Of a stretch of DNA of 64,000 bases, positions 39,602 through 50,889 are shown piece after piece. Each line of letters opens with the position of its first letter. The first letter of the stretch is position 1. Position numbers and translations under genes: made by a program. Source of the stretch: Eukaryota sp. TZLM1-RC (taxonomy: Eukaryota > Metamonada: BaSk clade); assembly GCA_040285825.1 (NCBI GenBank), contig JAUPSS010000008.1, positions 868,001 to 932,000 on the forward strand, written 5' to 3'. The notes under the pieces were generated by a model. It had not been told where the DNA came from and ran no database searches. It saw nothing but the letters and a program-made list of their open reading frames with translations.

Positions 39602-42136
39602 TGTTGCTAGTTCACGTGAAAAGAGGATAAGATACTTTATTATACTAGCACCTAACATTTCAGTAAGTGCCACGTCATTATGAATTAAAACTAAATCTAG
39701 ATTACATTGACTCTCTCTTCTTTTTCTTCATGGTTCTCTTCTTTCTCTCTCGAGGGGGAATGGTGATACCGTGAGTTGTAACATAGTCTCGGAGGTGAGA
39801 GTTTATCTTGCTGCCATCACGGAGAGAGGAGAGCGGTTGCCAAGAAATAGGACCGTGGGAAAATTTAACCAGATACCATTGGTCATTGGTGTGGTCGAGG
39901 ATATCTTCAACGATGAATTCGTCAAAATCTGAGGCAGCTAATCGACGAGCTGAGTTGTTCAAAACGTTGGGAAGAAAAGGTATGAGATCATGGGTAGAGG
40001 CTGTCATGGTCTGGTCGAATATGATGGACTTGAGGTTAAAAGAAGAGTTTGAACGTTTTGAGGTGATTTGATATGGACCCAAGAACTTAAACAACATATT
40101 GGGAGCTCTATTCTTTAATAAAACCAGGTCATCTGATGCAAAACTGTGTTCGAGGGTTTCGGTGGAAGTGTGAGAGTGTTGTTGGGTGTCAGCATCGGAC
40201 CAGATCTGCTTAAGGGTGCTAGTTAGGTTGGAGATTTAGTCATTAGCGTGGCGTTTGGACCTAGAAGTGCCTGAGAGGTTATCATTGGAGGGTGTTAGCA
40301 AGAGGTCTAAAAGATTTCGTCTTGGTCTTGTATCGTGTCCGAACAGAAGGTGAAATGGTGAATATTTTCCCGTGGCAGTGCTTGGAGATGAGTTCAGTAT
40401 GAGTTGTATCAATGGGAGTTTGCTGGACCAGTCCCTATGATTATTAGATTCGGTAGCCAGTTTTCTGATTAAACTCAATACTTTTTGATTTCTACGTTCA
40501 ACTAGGCCATTTGATGGGGAATGGTGTGGAATGGTAATAGTGCTCGTGATGTTTAGTTTGCTTAGAAGTGCCTTCATAATGTCGTTGGCAAACTCTTTGC
40601 CTCCGTTATGACGTATGTTCATGGGGATGCCAAATATGGAAAAGATTCGATAGACTAGGGTATTGGCGGTGGCTTCAGCCGAGATGAACGTTATGGGTTT
40701 GAGGAGGGTGAATCTAGTGAATGCATCGGTCATCACAAGAATGTACCTGTTGTTCACATTGTTCTTAGGTAGGGGACATATGACGTCTAAATGCAAGCTT
40801 TCGAATGGTAAAGAGGAGTAGAAGCTGCCAGTGTGAGCTGGTTTCGTCTTTGAAGTTTTTGCGGATTTTAGACAAACACCGCAATGTTGAATAAACAACT
40901 TCACGTCCTTTTGAATGTCGGGCCAGGTTAAACCAAGTGACTCGAGGTATTCGATAGTACGATCAGGTCCAAGGTGACCACTGCAACCTTGATCCGCAGC
41001 GGTCAGAAAATTCTCTATGACTTCTTTCGAAAAGATCTTTGGGGTAAGCTTCTCAACTGTCGTTGATAGAACTTTTATCTTTTGAAAAGATCAGTCCTTG
41101 ATAACATGTCAGCAATGAAGTTGGATTCTCCAGGGGTGTGAACGATCCTGAAATCGAATTGCGCTAGGACTGGTTTCCATCGAGCGACTAATGGGGAATC
41201 TGTTGTTTCAAAGTAGACCAGGTTCTTGTGATCCGTGTAGATCAGAAGAGGTCTTCCTAAAAGGAAGTTGGAGAGAGGGGAGTATGAAAGAGTAGCAACT
41301 ATGGCATATAATTCTTTTTTGTTGGTAGACCACCATTGTTGAGCTTTGCTCAGAGTTCTAGAGAAGGAACTCAAAGGAGTGAGCTTTCGCTGTTCGAGGG
41401 GTATTGCGTCGTTGGGGTTATCGGAAAGGTCAGCCCAGATTGCACCGCCTATACCAACGTCGGAGGCATCGGTGGTGATCACAATTTGCTGGTTGTCCTC
41501 AGGTAGAGTTAGGGGTACGGCGTTCTCGATTGCTGTTTTGATTTCTGAATACTGCGCTCTTCCACTGGTGAAATTTTGAACTTCTGTCTTTTTTGGAGCA
41601 ATTTGTATAAGGGGGCAGACAAAGAAGCATGATTGGGAATCAAATCTCTTACGTAGATTGCAGATCCCAGAAAAGCACGTAACTGTTTTTGGTATTTGGG
41701 AAGAGGGAGTGGGGTAATAGCTGATGTTCTAGAAGGGGAGATATGTCGTTTGCCATCGTGAAAGTCGCTTTCAAGTATGGTAATTGAGCAAGAGTCGTCG
41801 GAGATTACAGTCTTGGGACCAGAAAGCCGAGCCCTAATATTCCGAGCCCTGGGAAGGGTGCGGTCTAGGTTGGTCAAAAATTCTTCAAAAGTTCCAGCTA
41901 ACACGATGAGATCATCAATATAGATGTCAGAATAGGGGGTCTTGAACACTGCGTTCATTCGATTTTGGAAGTATCCAGACACGTTCTTCAAACCGAATAC
42001 AGCCCGTGAATACTGAATGAACAGTGATCACTGTTGCTAGTTCACGTGGAAAGAGGATAAGATACTTTATTATACTAGCACCTAACATTTCAGTAAGTGC
42101 CACGTCATTATGAATTAAAACTAAATCTAGATTACA
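39602..42136 (-). mobile_element. Internally deleted Ty3/gypsy element with 105-bp LTRs
   Basis: Near-identical 105-bp LTRs (39602-39706 and 42032-42136; on the plus strand TGTTGCTAG...GATTACA) with a 4-bp CCTC target duplication. The uninterrupted site reads ACCTCAACTCAC at 49660. Between them on the minus strand are part of RT (from FSRAVFGLKNVSGYF with YIDDL), RNase H, integrase and its tail. Gag, protease and the front of RT are absent: the 5' LTR joins directly to mid-RT, an internal deletion. It belongs to a different lineage from the 118-bp-LTR family. Confidence 0.9.
39702..42031 (-). pseudogene. Partial Pol of the deleted Ty3 element (RT, RNase H, integrase)
   Basis: RT fragment 41509-42031 (DIYIDDLIVLAGTFEEFL), frame break, RNase H 41075-41482 (ITTDASDVGIGGAIW, YTDHKNLVYF, NFIADMLSRT), integrase 40236-40904 (FESLHLDVICPL, RHNGGKEFAND, SNGLVERRNQ), tail 39702-40097 (FKFLGPYQITSKRSN, basic end). 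In the integrase the second catalytic position is His in RHNGGKEF where SDNGxEF is expected. A stop near 40240 separates core and tail. Nonfunctional. Confidence 0.85.
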
Positions 42137-42849
42137 CCTCAACTCACTTTGCGCCATGCTCTGAATTGCTCTATATTGATAACTTATCGTTCTTCATTAC
42201 ATGATGCTGTTAGAGACACTGTTTTCAATATGGCACAAACTGCAAGAATATCCTGTATCAAAGAGCCCCTGCTGAAAGAAACACTTTCTCTGAATAATTT
42301 TGGTTCTGATGATAGAGGTGATGTATACTGTGATTGGATTGATAATTCTGAAGCTTTTTGTTGACTTTGTCTCATGTAATGTTGCAAATGATACTTTGGT
42401 TCACAGAAGAAAACTTAATCCTGTGGCTGCTCTGGATTTTAAAGCAAAAGAGAAACATAGAAAATATGATAAAGATATTGAAGAGGCTAATTCCGATAGA
42501 AATACACAGCTGGTTTGTATTGCTTTCCCATTTTCGATAAATGGAAGATTATCAGATGAAGCAGAAACTTTTTTGAATGACTTCCAAAAAATGGTGCAAG
42601 AAAAAACAATGAAAAGATTTGATATTTTTTTATGGCGTTCACGGATTCAATTTGCCATTATTAATAGATTACCACGGTTTTTCAATCGAATAAGAGAAGC
42701 TTTAGCTAGACAGCAAGCAGATAAAGATTTTGTAGAGAAAATCTTGGTTCAATGATAGTCGTCCCATTAGTTATGAGTTATTTTAATTAAGTGTGCAAAT
42801 TAAATAAACAAAAAGAGCATCTACAATATTTTTTAAATGACTTTGAAAA

Positions 42850-42990
42850 CCAGCACGATTAAGTTATCTTCTTTAAACCAAAATTCCAATTGCAACATTG
42901 CAGGAGATCAAATCAACAACAACTTCATAATCATCAATCCAATCACAAAGAAAACCATCAGTATCATCTGAAACAAACTTGCACTGTTAC
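42850..42990 (-). mobile_element. Family A-like endonuclease fragment
   Basis: The minus strand reads SDDTDGFLCDWIDDYEVVVD then LISCNVA, paralleling SDDRGDVYCDWIDNSEAIVD of family A. Short and diverged. Confidence 0.5.
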
Positions 42991-43029
42991 GACATAACAA
43001 AAAATTTCAATTTGATAAGGCATCTTTTT

Positions 43030-45512
43030 TGACCAAAATTGTAATTTTATTCAAAACTTATAAATCAACATCTAAAAAATCCATCTCTCTCAAAACAAAA
43101 ACACCAGATGCAACTCTCTCATAGTGAGATCCAAGAGAAAGCAAAGCATCAGAAACCATCTTCAACATCCCCTTAAAAATAGAAAACACAATTCTATTTT
43201 GCCAAAACAATCTGTTGAAAATTCTGCCAGTTCTTCTCTTTACAATCATTTCAAAATCTTCCAAAAAACATAAAGCAGTTGGTGCAAGTGAACCAAAAAG
43301 GGAAAAACCAAATGGATACAAATTGTATTTTGCATGCTGTAGACTGGCCAATTTGGACAAAGGTTCATTGTATTTTTTGAATTTGAAATTTTCAGCATTT
43401 GAAAGAGGATTATCAATTTCAGCATTAACAAGCCTTTCATTTGAGGCATTACAAGGATCAACAGACATTACAATAAAGTGAAGCTTCCATCTAATCCAGG
43501 TAATATAACATCACCTCTATTATTCTTATGAAAATCATCTTCAGCATCAAACAGATTTGACAACAGAGGTTCCAAGAAGGATTCAATTCTATGAGATTTA
43601 CACATACAATATAACTGGTCTCTTACAGCATCATGAATCTTGCTTCTAAAAGTAATAAAATGTTTACAATTTAACAAATGAGTAATTGTAATTTCTCGAG
43701 AACATTTACAAATTAAATTATGAGGTAAATTATCAGGCCAGATAAAGGAACGAAATCTCATATTCAGAGTCCAAGCAGAATCGGTTAAGAGAGCACCATA
43801 AACTTGGGGAATTGTTGTTACTAAGGCAGAAGAAGTACTGTCACACATATCTTGTAAAAGATTTGCAAAAGCGGGATTCTTTTTCTTGGCCAAGCCAAGT
43901 CTAACATCAAAATACAAGCTTTCAAAAACCGTTGACAATTTTTGTTGAAGCTTTTTACAGCAAAACTGTAAATTAAAAAGAGATCGGTTTGGAATTTCTT
44001 GAATTGATTGAGGAAAACATTTGGTCCATTTGTGGCGGCAATTTTTCAAGTTCACAAGATAACTCATACAAATAAGGACTGCAATTGGGAACTAACAGAT
44101 GAGAATCATCAGGAAATCTACGAGAAAATTCATAAATAAAATTGTTGCCACCACCCAAGAATGCTGATTGACACAAAATTGAAGATTTAGTAAATCCAAT
44201 ACCACCCAAATTTGCTGAAGAAAATAAGTGACTTTTCAACATTCCTGGTTCTACATCCAATAAATCAGCAAAAAATTCTGTTCTCAATGAATAAAAAGAA
44301 CGACAAAAATCTAATGCTATGGAAGGAGCACAAGATCTCAAAATTTGGGTTATTCCCCCAGTGTAGCAAATTTTAAGCATGAAAAAATTTAATTTGTTTT
44401 TCTATATCTAAAGAAGAAATTGAATCAAGTTCAGTTTTCATTTTTTCCAAAATAACTTGCAATTCATTCTGAATTTGAGGCACGTTTCCTAACCAACAAC
44501 CAAGGAACTTAACAGCATCACTACTATAATTAGTAAAAGGGACAATAGAATCGTTTATCACAAGATCTTGAGCAGAAGAGCCAATCAGAAGGCATTTGCT
44601 CGCATTAAGATAAAGCCCAATATTTTCATATGGATCGGCAATTTCTTGAGCAACCAATTCTAGTAAATCAAATGAACCAATCAAGGATATATCATCCATA
44701 TGAGCCACTAATTTTAAAGAAGGGTATTTTTGCTTAATGATATTTAAAGCTTTGTGAATAGCTAAACAAAACAATAATGGGCCTAAAGGATCTCCTTGCT
44801 TCACTTCAGAAGACGATTTAAGACCAAATGAATTATAAATTAAATCTGATTCTTTCCCATAAAAATGGTAGAAAAAACTCGATAGCTCAGGAAAATCAGA
44901 TTTAATAACTTCAAAAATTGCTTCTGGCTTTACAGAATTAAAAGCATTTTTAAAGTCAAGATTAAAAATAAAGTTATTTTCCTCTGCATTAAAAAAAGTA
45001 TCAGAGGCAATAGCAGCAACAGATGCACCATCAATTGTTTTGATGCCAATTGATGAGGATTCAAAAATGTAGAAGCTTTGTCTTTGACACAATCGAAGAC
45101 AATTGATGCCAGCAAACGAGAAAGAGATTCACCAACAGCAATTGGGCGTATTCCATCAGGTTTAATTCCATTACCAGGCTTTACTAAAGCAATCAGACGT
45201 GCAGCAAGTAATTCAAAAGGAGGATTAATTTTCAAAACAATTAATTGTTGAAAATAATGGGCTAGATCATCAGCAATTTCGGGAGCACTGGAACACGCTA
45301 TTTTTAACATATCAAAAGAAATTCCAGATGGGCCTGCTGCTTTCCCTTTTGGTAATTTTTGAATAGCTTTAAGAACTTCGATTGCGGTAATAGCATTTTC
45401 AATCCAAAAAGAACACACATCAGGCTGGCTGCACTTGAAATTTTTTTGAGGATGCAACTTTTGAAGTTTTTCAAGGGTATCAGCATAAAATTTGATAAGG
45501 CATCACGCATGA
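43030..45512 (-). mobile_element. Non-LTR retrotransposon, family B copy 2 (best RT copy)
   Basis: Four overlapping frames on the minus strand form one decayed ORF. RT motifs: KGKAAGPSGISFDM, IRPIAVGESLSRLLASIVFD, FIFNLDFKNAFNSVKPEA, SEVKQGDPLGPLLFCLAIHK and the catalytic VAHMDDISLIG. Then VKFLGCWLGNVPQIQNEL, a zinc-knuckle-like segment ITHLLNCKHFITFRSKIHDA, and an endonuclease region (RGDVILPGLDGS, SNAENFKFKKYNEPL, PFGFSLFGSLAP). No N-terminal apurinic endonuclease is seen, so target cleavage probably relied on the C-terminal restriction-like endonuclease as in R2/R4-type elements. Frame changes near 45000-45090, 44380, 44000 and 43470 kill it. Confidence 0.82.
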
Positions 45513-45529
45513 AAAAATGTCATGCCTGA

Positions 45530-45640
45530 ATGGACGTAACACTGTAAACTTGTTCAATGGTAGCGTTTCTTTCAGCAAAGGCTCTTTGATGCACGCAATC
45601 CTTGCGTTTCGTGCCATAGTAACAACAGTGTTTTTGACGG
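45530..45640 (-). mobile_element. Family A fragment (endonuclease lead)
   Basis: Minus strand reads KRKDCVHQRAFAERNATIEQ in one frame, but a neighbouring frame gives ARIACIKEPLLKETLPLNKF-like sequence, matching CIKEPLLKETLSLNNF. A small frame-shifted scrap. Confidence 0.5.
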
Positions 45641-45779
45641 CATAATGACGCTTCTACATCAAAAAAGTTAATTACTAAAGACTCAGAAAATTTTAAAGTC
45701 ATTCAGCTTTAAAGCACACGAAAGACATAAATCAAAATGAAAATGAGTTTCAAGGATTCTAAAGGGTAATCATTCACAA

Positions 45780-46230
45780 AAATAGGACATGCGTTTTCCA
45801 GTTGTTTATTGAAGATTTGCCTACCACATTAGAAGTTAATGAGCAGAATAAACCGTTATTTGCGTTGTTAATGTTACGATTGGAAACGACGAGTGTACGA
45901 TTAGAGGACGAGGAGCGAGTATTGAGCAAAGACTTGGAGAAGACTTTTTATACAGCAATATTTCGAACGGTGGAAATCAGTTCAATAATGATGTCATTAC
46001 CGGATCATTTAGCCTGGCACTAGTCATCATCCTGACTGAGGACCTTCTGATTTACATGCTCTTTGGTATCAGCAGCAGCTACCCAGAAATGATATTCATC
46101 ATCAGGGGGGAGTCTTCATTAACAAAAGTGGACTGATTACAGCTGGCTTTGACCACTATACCTGTACACACATTTTGAATATTGGCTGTGGAGGTCAACG
46201 GGGTGTCAACTACGAGGAATGGACCTTTTA
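45780..46230 (+). other. Unassigned, possibly a host-gene fragment
   Basis: A frame at 45802-46020 (LEVNEQNKPLFALLMLRLET, LEDEERVLSKDLEKTF) has a protein-like composition. Further frames give GLITAGFDHYTCTHILNIGC and GNQFNNDVITGSFSLALVI. No family was recognised. The pieces are in different frames and no clean 28-30-nt intron joins them. Confidence 0.25.
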
Positions 46231-46234
46231 GTTA

Positions 46235-47520
46235 CCACGCCGTTTAACATCGGTTGATGGAGCGGGCTTGACCAGTTGACTTGGAAAGAAAAAGTTGGCT
46301 TCAGGTGAGTTCTTTTTAGAAGGATCTTTGGAAGCTTGACGGCGCTCAGCCTCTTCCTGCTTCCTTTTCAATCTTGCAAATTTAGCTCGAGTCTCAGTGT
46401 TTTATGACGACTCAGAGGTTGACCTTTCAAGGGTCTTAAAAATTTTCCCTGTGTCTGACCTGGTGCGAGTTTCTGAACCACACATGAACTCATATGGTGA
46501 GTGTCCTGTGATCGAACCCTTTGATGAGTTGATCAGCAGTTGTATATATGAAATGTACTCAGACCATGCATCGTAGGCGTTAAAGATTACGAGGAGGATC
46601 CTCGAATTTTGCAGAACGTCGCGGTGACGGCGTTCGACAAAACCGTTGGGTTGAGAAAAGTGAGCGACGGACTTTGAAATCTCAATACCCATGAACTGAC
46701 ACAGATTGTCAAAGACTGCTTTGAAGAGCTCAAAAGCGTGGTCACTATTGACTATAAACGGGATCCCAAAAAAGCACAAACTTCCCATATGAAAGCGTCA
46801 GTGGTAAAGTTGGCGTTGATTTCCTTCAGAGGTGTAATGATAGTGAACCTCGTGGAGCTGTCTACAAATACTAGAATGTAATTATGGCCGTTTTGATCTT
46901 CGGGGAGAGGACCAATAACATCGTCGTTTACTATGGCGAATGGTCAGTCAAACTACAACGAACCACTAATTTAAACATGCAGTTTGAAAAACTGCTGATG
47001 TTTTCTGACAAGACGGGCATTCTTTGATGTGCTTGGTCATATCAGAGATTATGTTGGGCCACCAGTAATCGCTGTTTTTGAGTCTGAAAAGACTTTCAGC
47101 TTTGCTGGAATGACCACATTGCGGGAGTCCATGTAGGAGGTTAAGCGTTTGCTTAACCAGTGATTCGCGAAACACGATATTGTGTTCTGGAGTTAGATAT
47201 AAATCTAGACGACTGTCCAGAGTACTGTTGTTGAATGAGGTGTCCTGTGAAGCAATTGCTCGCTTTTGTTCGAACCTGTCTTGGAGGACGAGGACCTTCT
47301 CGAATGTATGAAGGTTTTCAATGAGGAATCTCTCGGATTCGGTTTCATCAATCCTATCTGTGTAATATATTGAATGAAACTGTTGGTCGTTTGAATGGAC
47401 CAAATGGCTGACGGGAGTGTTGTCTTGGGGCGGTACTATCCTAGATAGCATGTCTACCCAATGCTTCTCTTTATCTTTTGTGTAAACGATATCACATAAG
47501 AACTCAGAAATAATGGGAGG
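46235..47520 (-). mobile_element. Remnant of another Ty3/gypsy lineage (RNase H end to integrase)
   Basis: Minus-strand pieces: RNase H end (KHWVDMLSRI near 47455), integrase zinc-binding domain (GLPQCGHSSKAESL, KECPSCQKTSA) in 46966-47451, core in 46402-46788 (NSDHAFELFKAV, QPNGFVERRHRDVLQ) and a basic tail to 46235 (LKRKQEEAERRQ, parallel to KKREEAELRQ at 6430). NSDHAFEL replaces SDNGIEF. Frame breaks at 46390 and 46790-46960. Confidence 0.75.
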
Positions 47521-47689
47521 CCACTTTTGACTAATTTGGACAGTTCTGCTGAGAGTTGGTTAGCAATTAGGTGAAAAAGCTGTTTGGTAAAATTAGTAGA
47601 AACATTAGAAAGTACATCCAACAAGAGGAAAAGCTCTTTTTCTTTTTTCAAAGCTCTTGGAAAAGAATAAATTGGGCAACTACAAGGTT

Positions 47690-47976
47690 CGACAAGTAGT
47701 TCGGGTTTGGGGCAGTGCAACCAATGCCAAACATCCTGGAATCAAGATGCCAATTCTGCTCTAAATATTCTGATGTTGGCTGAAGACATTCTAGATGGAA
47801 GAGAGAGATCAAAGCTGTTCAAGAGCCCACAGTCTCAAACCAATGTTATTGAACCCACTGATACATTACTGAACGATGTTGCAAAGGGTTCTGAAGATGA
47901 TGGTATACCACTGAATTTAATTCAACAACGAGTAGTAAAAGCGAAAGATGAGAAACAATGTGTAGTTTTGAAGTAA
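47690..47976 (+). pseudogene. Fanzor RuvC-III fragment
   Basis: Reads LGQCNQCQTSWNQDANSALN: CxxC of the zinc finger followed by WNQDANSA, the RuvC-III block with its Asp kept (family WNRDxNA). It ends in SEDDGIPLNLIQQRVVK and a stop at 47976. RuvC-I is absent upstream. It joins a family A copy that begins at 47977. Confidence 0.7.
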
Positions 47977-48440
47977 CTTAAGCTCTGAAGCTGTTGTTGA
48001 GTTTGTCTCCTGTAATGTTGCAAATAACATTTTGGTTCAAAGAATAAAACTTAATCCTGTAGGTGCTCTTGAATTTAAAGCTAAGGAACAACATAGAAAA
48101 TATGACAAAGATATCGAAGAAGCTAATGCTGATGGAAATAGACCACTTATTTTTATTGCTTTTCCATTTTCAATCAACGGAAGACTATCAATAGAAGCAG
48201 GAACTTTTTTGAATGATTTCCAAAAAATGGTTCAAGAAAAAACAATGAAAAGATTTGATATCTTTTTATGGCGCTCTTGAATTCAATTTGCCATTATAAA
48301 TAGATTACCTCGGTTTTTCAATCGAATTAGAGAACCTTTAGCGAGACAGCAAGCAGATCAAGATTTTGTAGAGGAAATTTTGGTTCAATGAATTTCGTCC
48401 CATCAGTTATGATTTTATCTTGTCAAGTGTGTTAGTTTAA
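47977..48440 (+). mobile_element. Non-LTR retrotransposon, family A, 5'-truncated copy
   Basis: Starts in the endonuclease (EAVVEFVSCNVANNILVQR, EFKAKEQHRKYDKDIEEA), has one stop after LWRS, and continues to DQDFVEEILVQ-stop and the family 3' UTR (TCCCATCAGTTATGATTTTA). Confidence 0.82.
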
Positions 48441-48452
48441 TATAAGTTAAAT

Positions 48453-48555
48453 TACTGAGAATTTCACTTATCATGCATTCCCCTGTGAAATTCACTTCTG
48501 TTTTCAACTTTCTCAATGTCTACTCACAGGCCGTAAGAGACATGTAGCATCATTT
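48453..48555. repeat. 103-bp dispersed repeat R1, copy a
   Basis: Near-identical to 52442-52544. It contains arms like GAATTTCAC and GTGAAATTCAC that can pair, then CTCAATGTCTACTCACAGGC. Bases 48556-48960 around it hold nothing recognisable. Confidence 0.75.
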
Positions 48556-48963
48556 GACAAAAACAATCATGATCTTCATCAATGGACTACCTCACTTAAA
48601 TACACCTACTGCTTTCACAGAACAAAGCCTTGCGACTTGATGTATCTAAGTGGACCTACCAAATGCTACTAAGGTATTTGTAGAACGGTCTCAAAAGTTT
48701 TTCAAAAAATCAAAAATCAAATAAAAAAATCAAAATAAAATATCAGTTTTTCCAAAGTTTTTGCATATGGGAAAACAAAGTGAGTAAGTATTGTGAAAAT
48801 TTAAGATTAAAGAGAAAAAGCTCACCAATTTTCTTTGATGATTTTATCATGTGATTTTATCATGTGAAGACAGTAGAGAAGCAGTGGCAGGAAATCTCTG
48901 AAGGAGATTCAAGATAAACTTACATGTATTAAATAAAATACACGTCAAATTTACCATTATAAG

Positions 48964-50340
48964 ACTGTGTTTTAGTTCCAATTTTAATCATATATTTCGA
49001 TCTACAAATCCTCTCGTCACTAGACCTTTGGCTCAGCAGTTTAATGAGTTACGTGCAAAAGTTCTGTCTCAATTACTGGGATGTAAAATGTTTCAAATTC
49101 CAGATCATGCTTACCTTAGTCCACATTATGGCGGTTTAGGGTGTACGAAGGCTTCTATTCTTACCTCGTGTGCTTTTGTTGGTGGATGCAGAAATGCAAT
49201 CTTTGAGTTTTCCGAAAGATTTGCAGATTGGGAAGATTTATTGATGACAACGCAAAGTTCCACTGTTTTTGCATTAAATGAAGAAATTCCAAAAATTGAT
49301 GTAGAAAAATGGGGTCGATGTTGTCCCCAATCATTCAATGGCAATATTCCAGAAAAAAATGTTTTAAATTTGAAGTACACTCTTCGAACATTACAGAAAC
49401 GATTGACTGGAATGTATGAAAATAATCTTTATAATGATATATGCAGCTCGGTTGTTTTCAATCAAGATCTTCACTTATTGTTATTGGAATCGGGTGTTTG
49501 TGAAAACAAGTCATCAGATTCTTCACTTTTTGTAACCATTGTACCACGAAGATTTGGATTGTGTGCCACTAATGAAGCATTTGTAACAAAAATGAGTTTA
49601 TATTTGAATATCCCCATTAATCAATTATTATCAAAAGAAAAATGTATTTGTTCGAATTCACCTCAACTCACTTTGCGCCATGCTCTGAATTGCTCTAAAT
49701 TGATAACTTATCATTCTTCATTACATGATGCTGTTAGAGACACTGTTTTCAATATGGCACAAACTGTAAGGATATCGTGTATCAAAGAGCCCCTGCTGAA
49801 GGAAACACTTTCTCTGAATAATTTTGGTTCTGATGATAGAGGTGATGTATACTGTGATTGGATTGATAATTCTGAAGCTATTGTTGACTTTGTCTCATGT
49901 AATGTTGCAAATGATACTTTGGTTCACAGAAGAAAACTTTATCCTGTGGCTGCTCTGGATTTTAAAGCAAAAGAGAAACATAGAAAATATGATAAAGATA
50001 TTGAAGAGGCTAATGTTGATAGAAATACACAGCTGGTTTTTACTGCTTTCCCATTTTCGATAAATGGAAGATTATCAGTTGAAGCAGAAACTTTTTTGAA
50101 TGACTTCCAAAAAATGGTGCAAGAAAAAACAATGAAAAGATTTGATATTTTTTTATGGCGTTCACGGATTCAATTTGCCATTATTAATAGATTACCACGG
50201 TTTTTGAATCGAATAAGAGAAGCATTAGCTAGACAGCAAGCAGATCAAGATTTTGTAGAGGAAATCTTGGTTCAATGATAGTCGTCCCATTAGTTATGAG
50301 TTAATTTAATTAAGTGTGCAAATTCAATAAATACATCCTT
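48964..50340 (+). mobile_element. Non-LTR retrotransposon, family A, longest copy
   Basis: The 416-codon open frame at 49028-50278 carries the post-RT region (HYGGLGCTKASILTSCAFVG), a zinc-knuckle-like segment (CICSNSPQLTLRHALNCSKL, HSSLHDAVRD) and a restriction-like endonuclease: RGDVYCDWIDNSEAIVDFVS, ALDFKAKEKHRKYDKDIEEA, FTAFPFSINGRLSVEAE. The last residues are DFVEEILVQ. The order VD...D..AK..K..Y fits PD-(D/E)XK. The 3' UTR is ~60 nt ending near AATTCAATAAATAC. RT itself is missing. It is open throughout, so it is the youngest family A copy here. Confidence 0.85.
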
Positions 50341-50889
50341 AGATAAAAAGAATCTTTCTCTTGAATTATTCAGATTAAAATTGATGTAGTGTTTGAGAAC
50401 AGAATCAACAACTACTTCTTCGTAAAAGCTAATCAAGTTTTAAATAGACTTTCACAACGAGCTTCCCTACAACCTCTATTAAATGCTCATGATTTAAGAA
50501 TTCTTCCAAGGGACCGATTTGTTCTATCAGATTCAGATTTGTTAAAGGTTTTGTCTAGTGGTTATGTTTTGTCAATCTTACATAAATTAACTGTGTAAAT
50601 GTATTGTAAATGTATGTAAATGTGTTACACAAATGTTGACTCTTTCAGTTGGTCCAACGTGTATGTAGATAATCTACATACAAGAATTAGAATGGACATT
50701 AAGATTTCAAAGGTCAAAGGCATCTCAATAAGTCAATAAAATAAAATAAAATAAAATAAGTCAATAAGGATGGGTGTTCAACCTAAAATTCAACCAAAAT
50801 TAAAAAAAAGTAACTTAAACTGTCATCTTCTACATTTTTAGCAATCTCAGCGAGTTACTTTCTATTTGACATTAGTGTGTTTTTAGCCA
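50341..50889. other. Intergenic, small ORF and AAAAT microsatellite
   Basis: A frame at 50389-50598 without an ATG (FFVKANQVLNRLSQRASLQP, LRILPRDRFVLSDSDLLKVL) looks protein-like and follows a TTGATGTAG acceptor-like site, so a terminal exon is possible. No family was recognised. An (AAAAT)n run lies at ~50738-50760. Confidence 0.3.

Larger units (their letters stand above)
39366..42800 (+). mobile_element. Non-LTR retrotransposon, family A copy split by an LTR element
   Basis: The left part (39366-39601) matches 49431-49670 (LLLEKGVCENKSSDSSLFVT, LNIPINQLLSKEKCIC). The right part (42133-42800) resumes at the same base, TSPQLTLRHALNC in the intact copy, and continues through RISCIKEPLLKETLSL, the endonuclease and the terminal DFVEKILVQ. 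One extra T near 42356 breaks the frame. The interruption is the LTR element at 39602-42136. Confidence 0.85.

Noticed and set aside
42149-42387. Minus-strand frame opposite the family A copy
   Set aside because: Antisense shadow of the endonuclease coding sequence.
50738-50760. (AAAAT)n run as a CRISPR-like or regulatory repeat
   Set aside because: Simple microsatellite in a eukaryotic intergenic region; no spacers.
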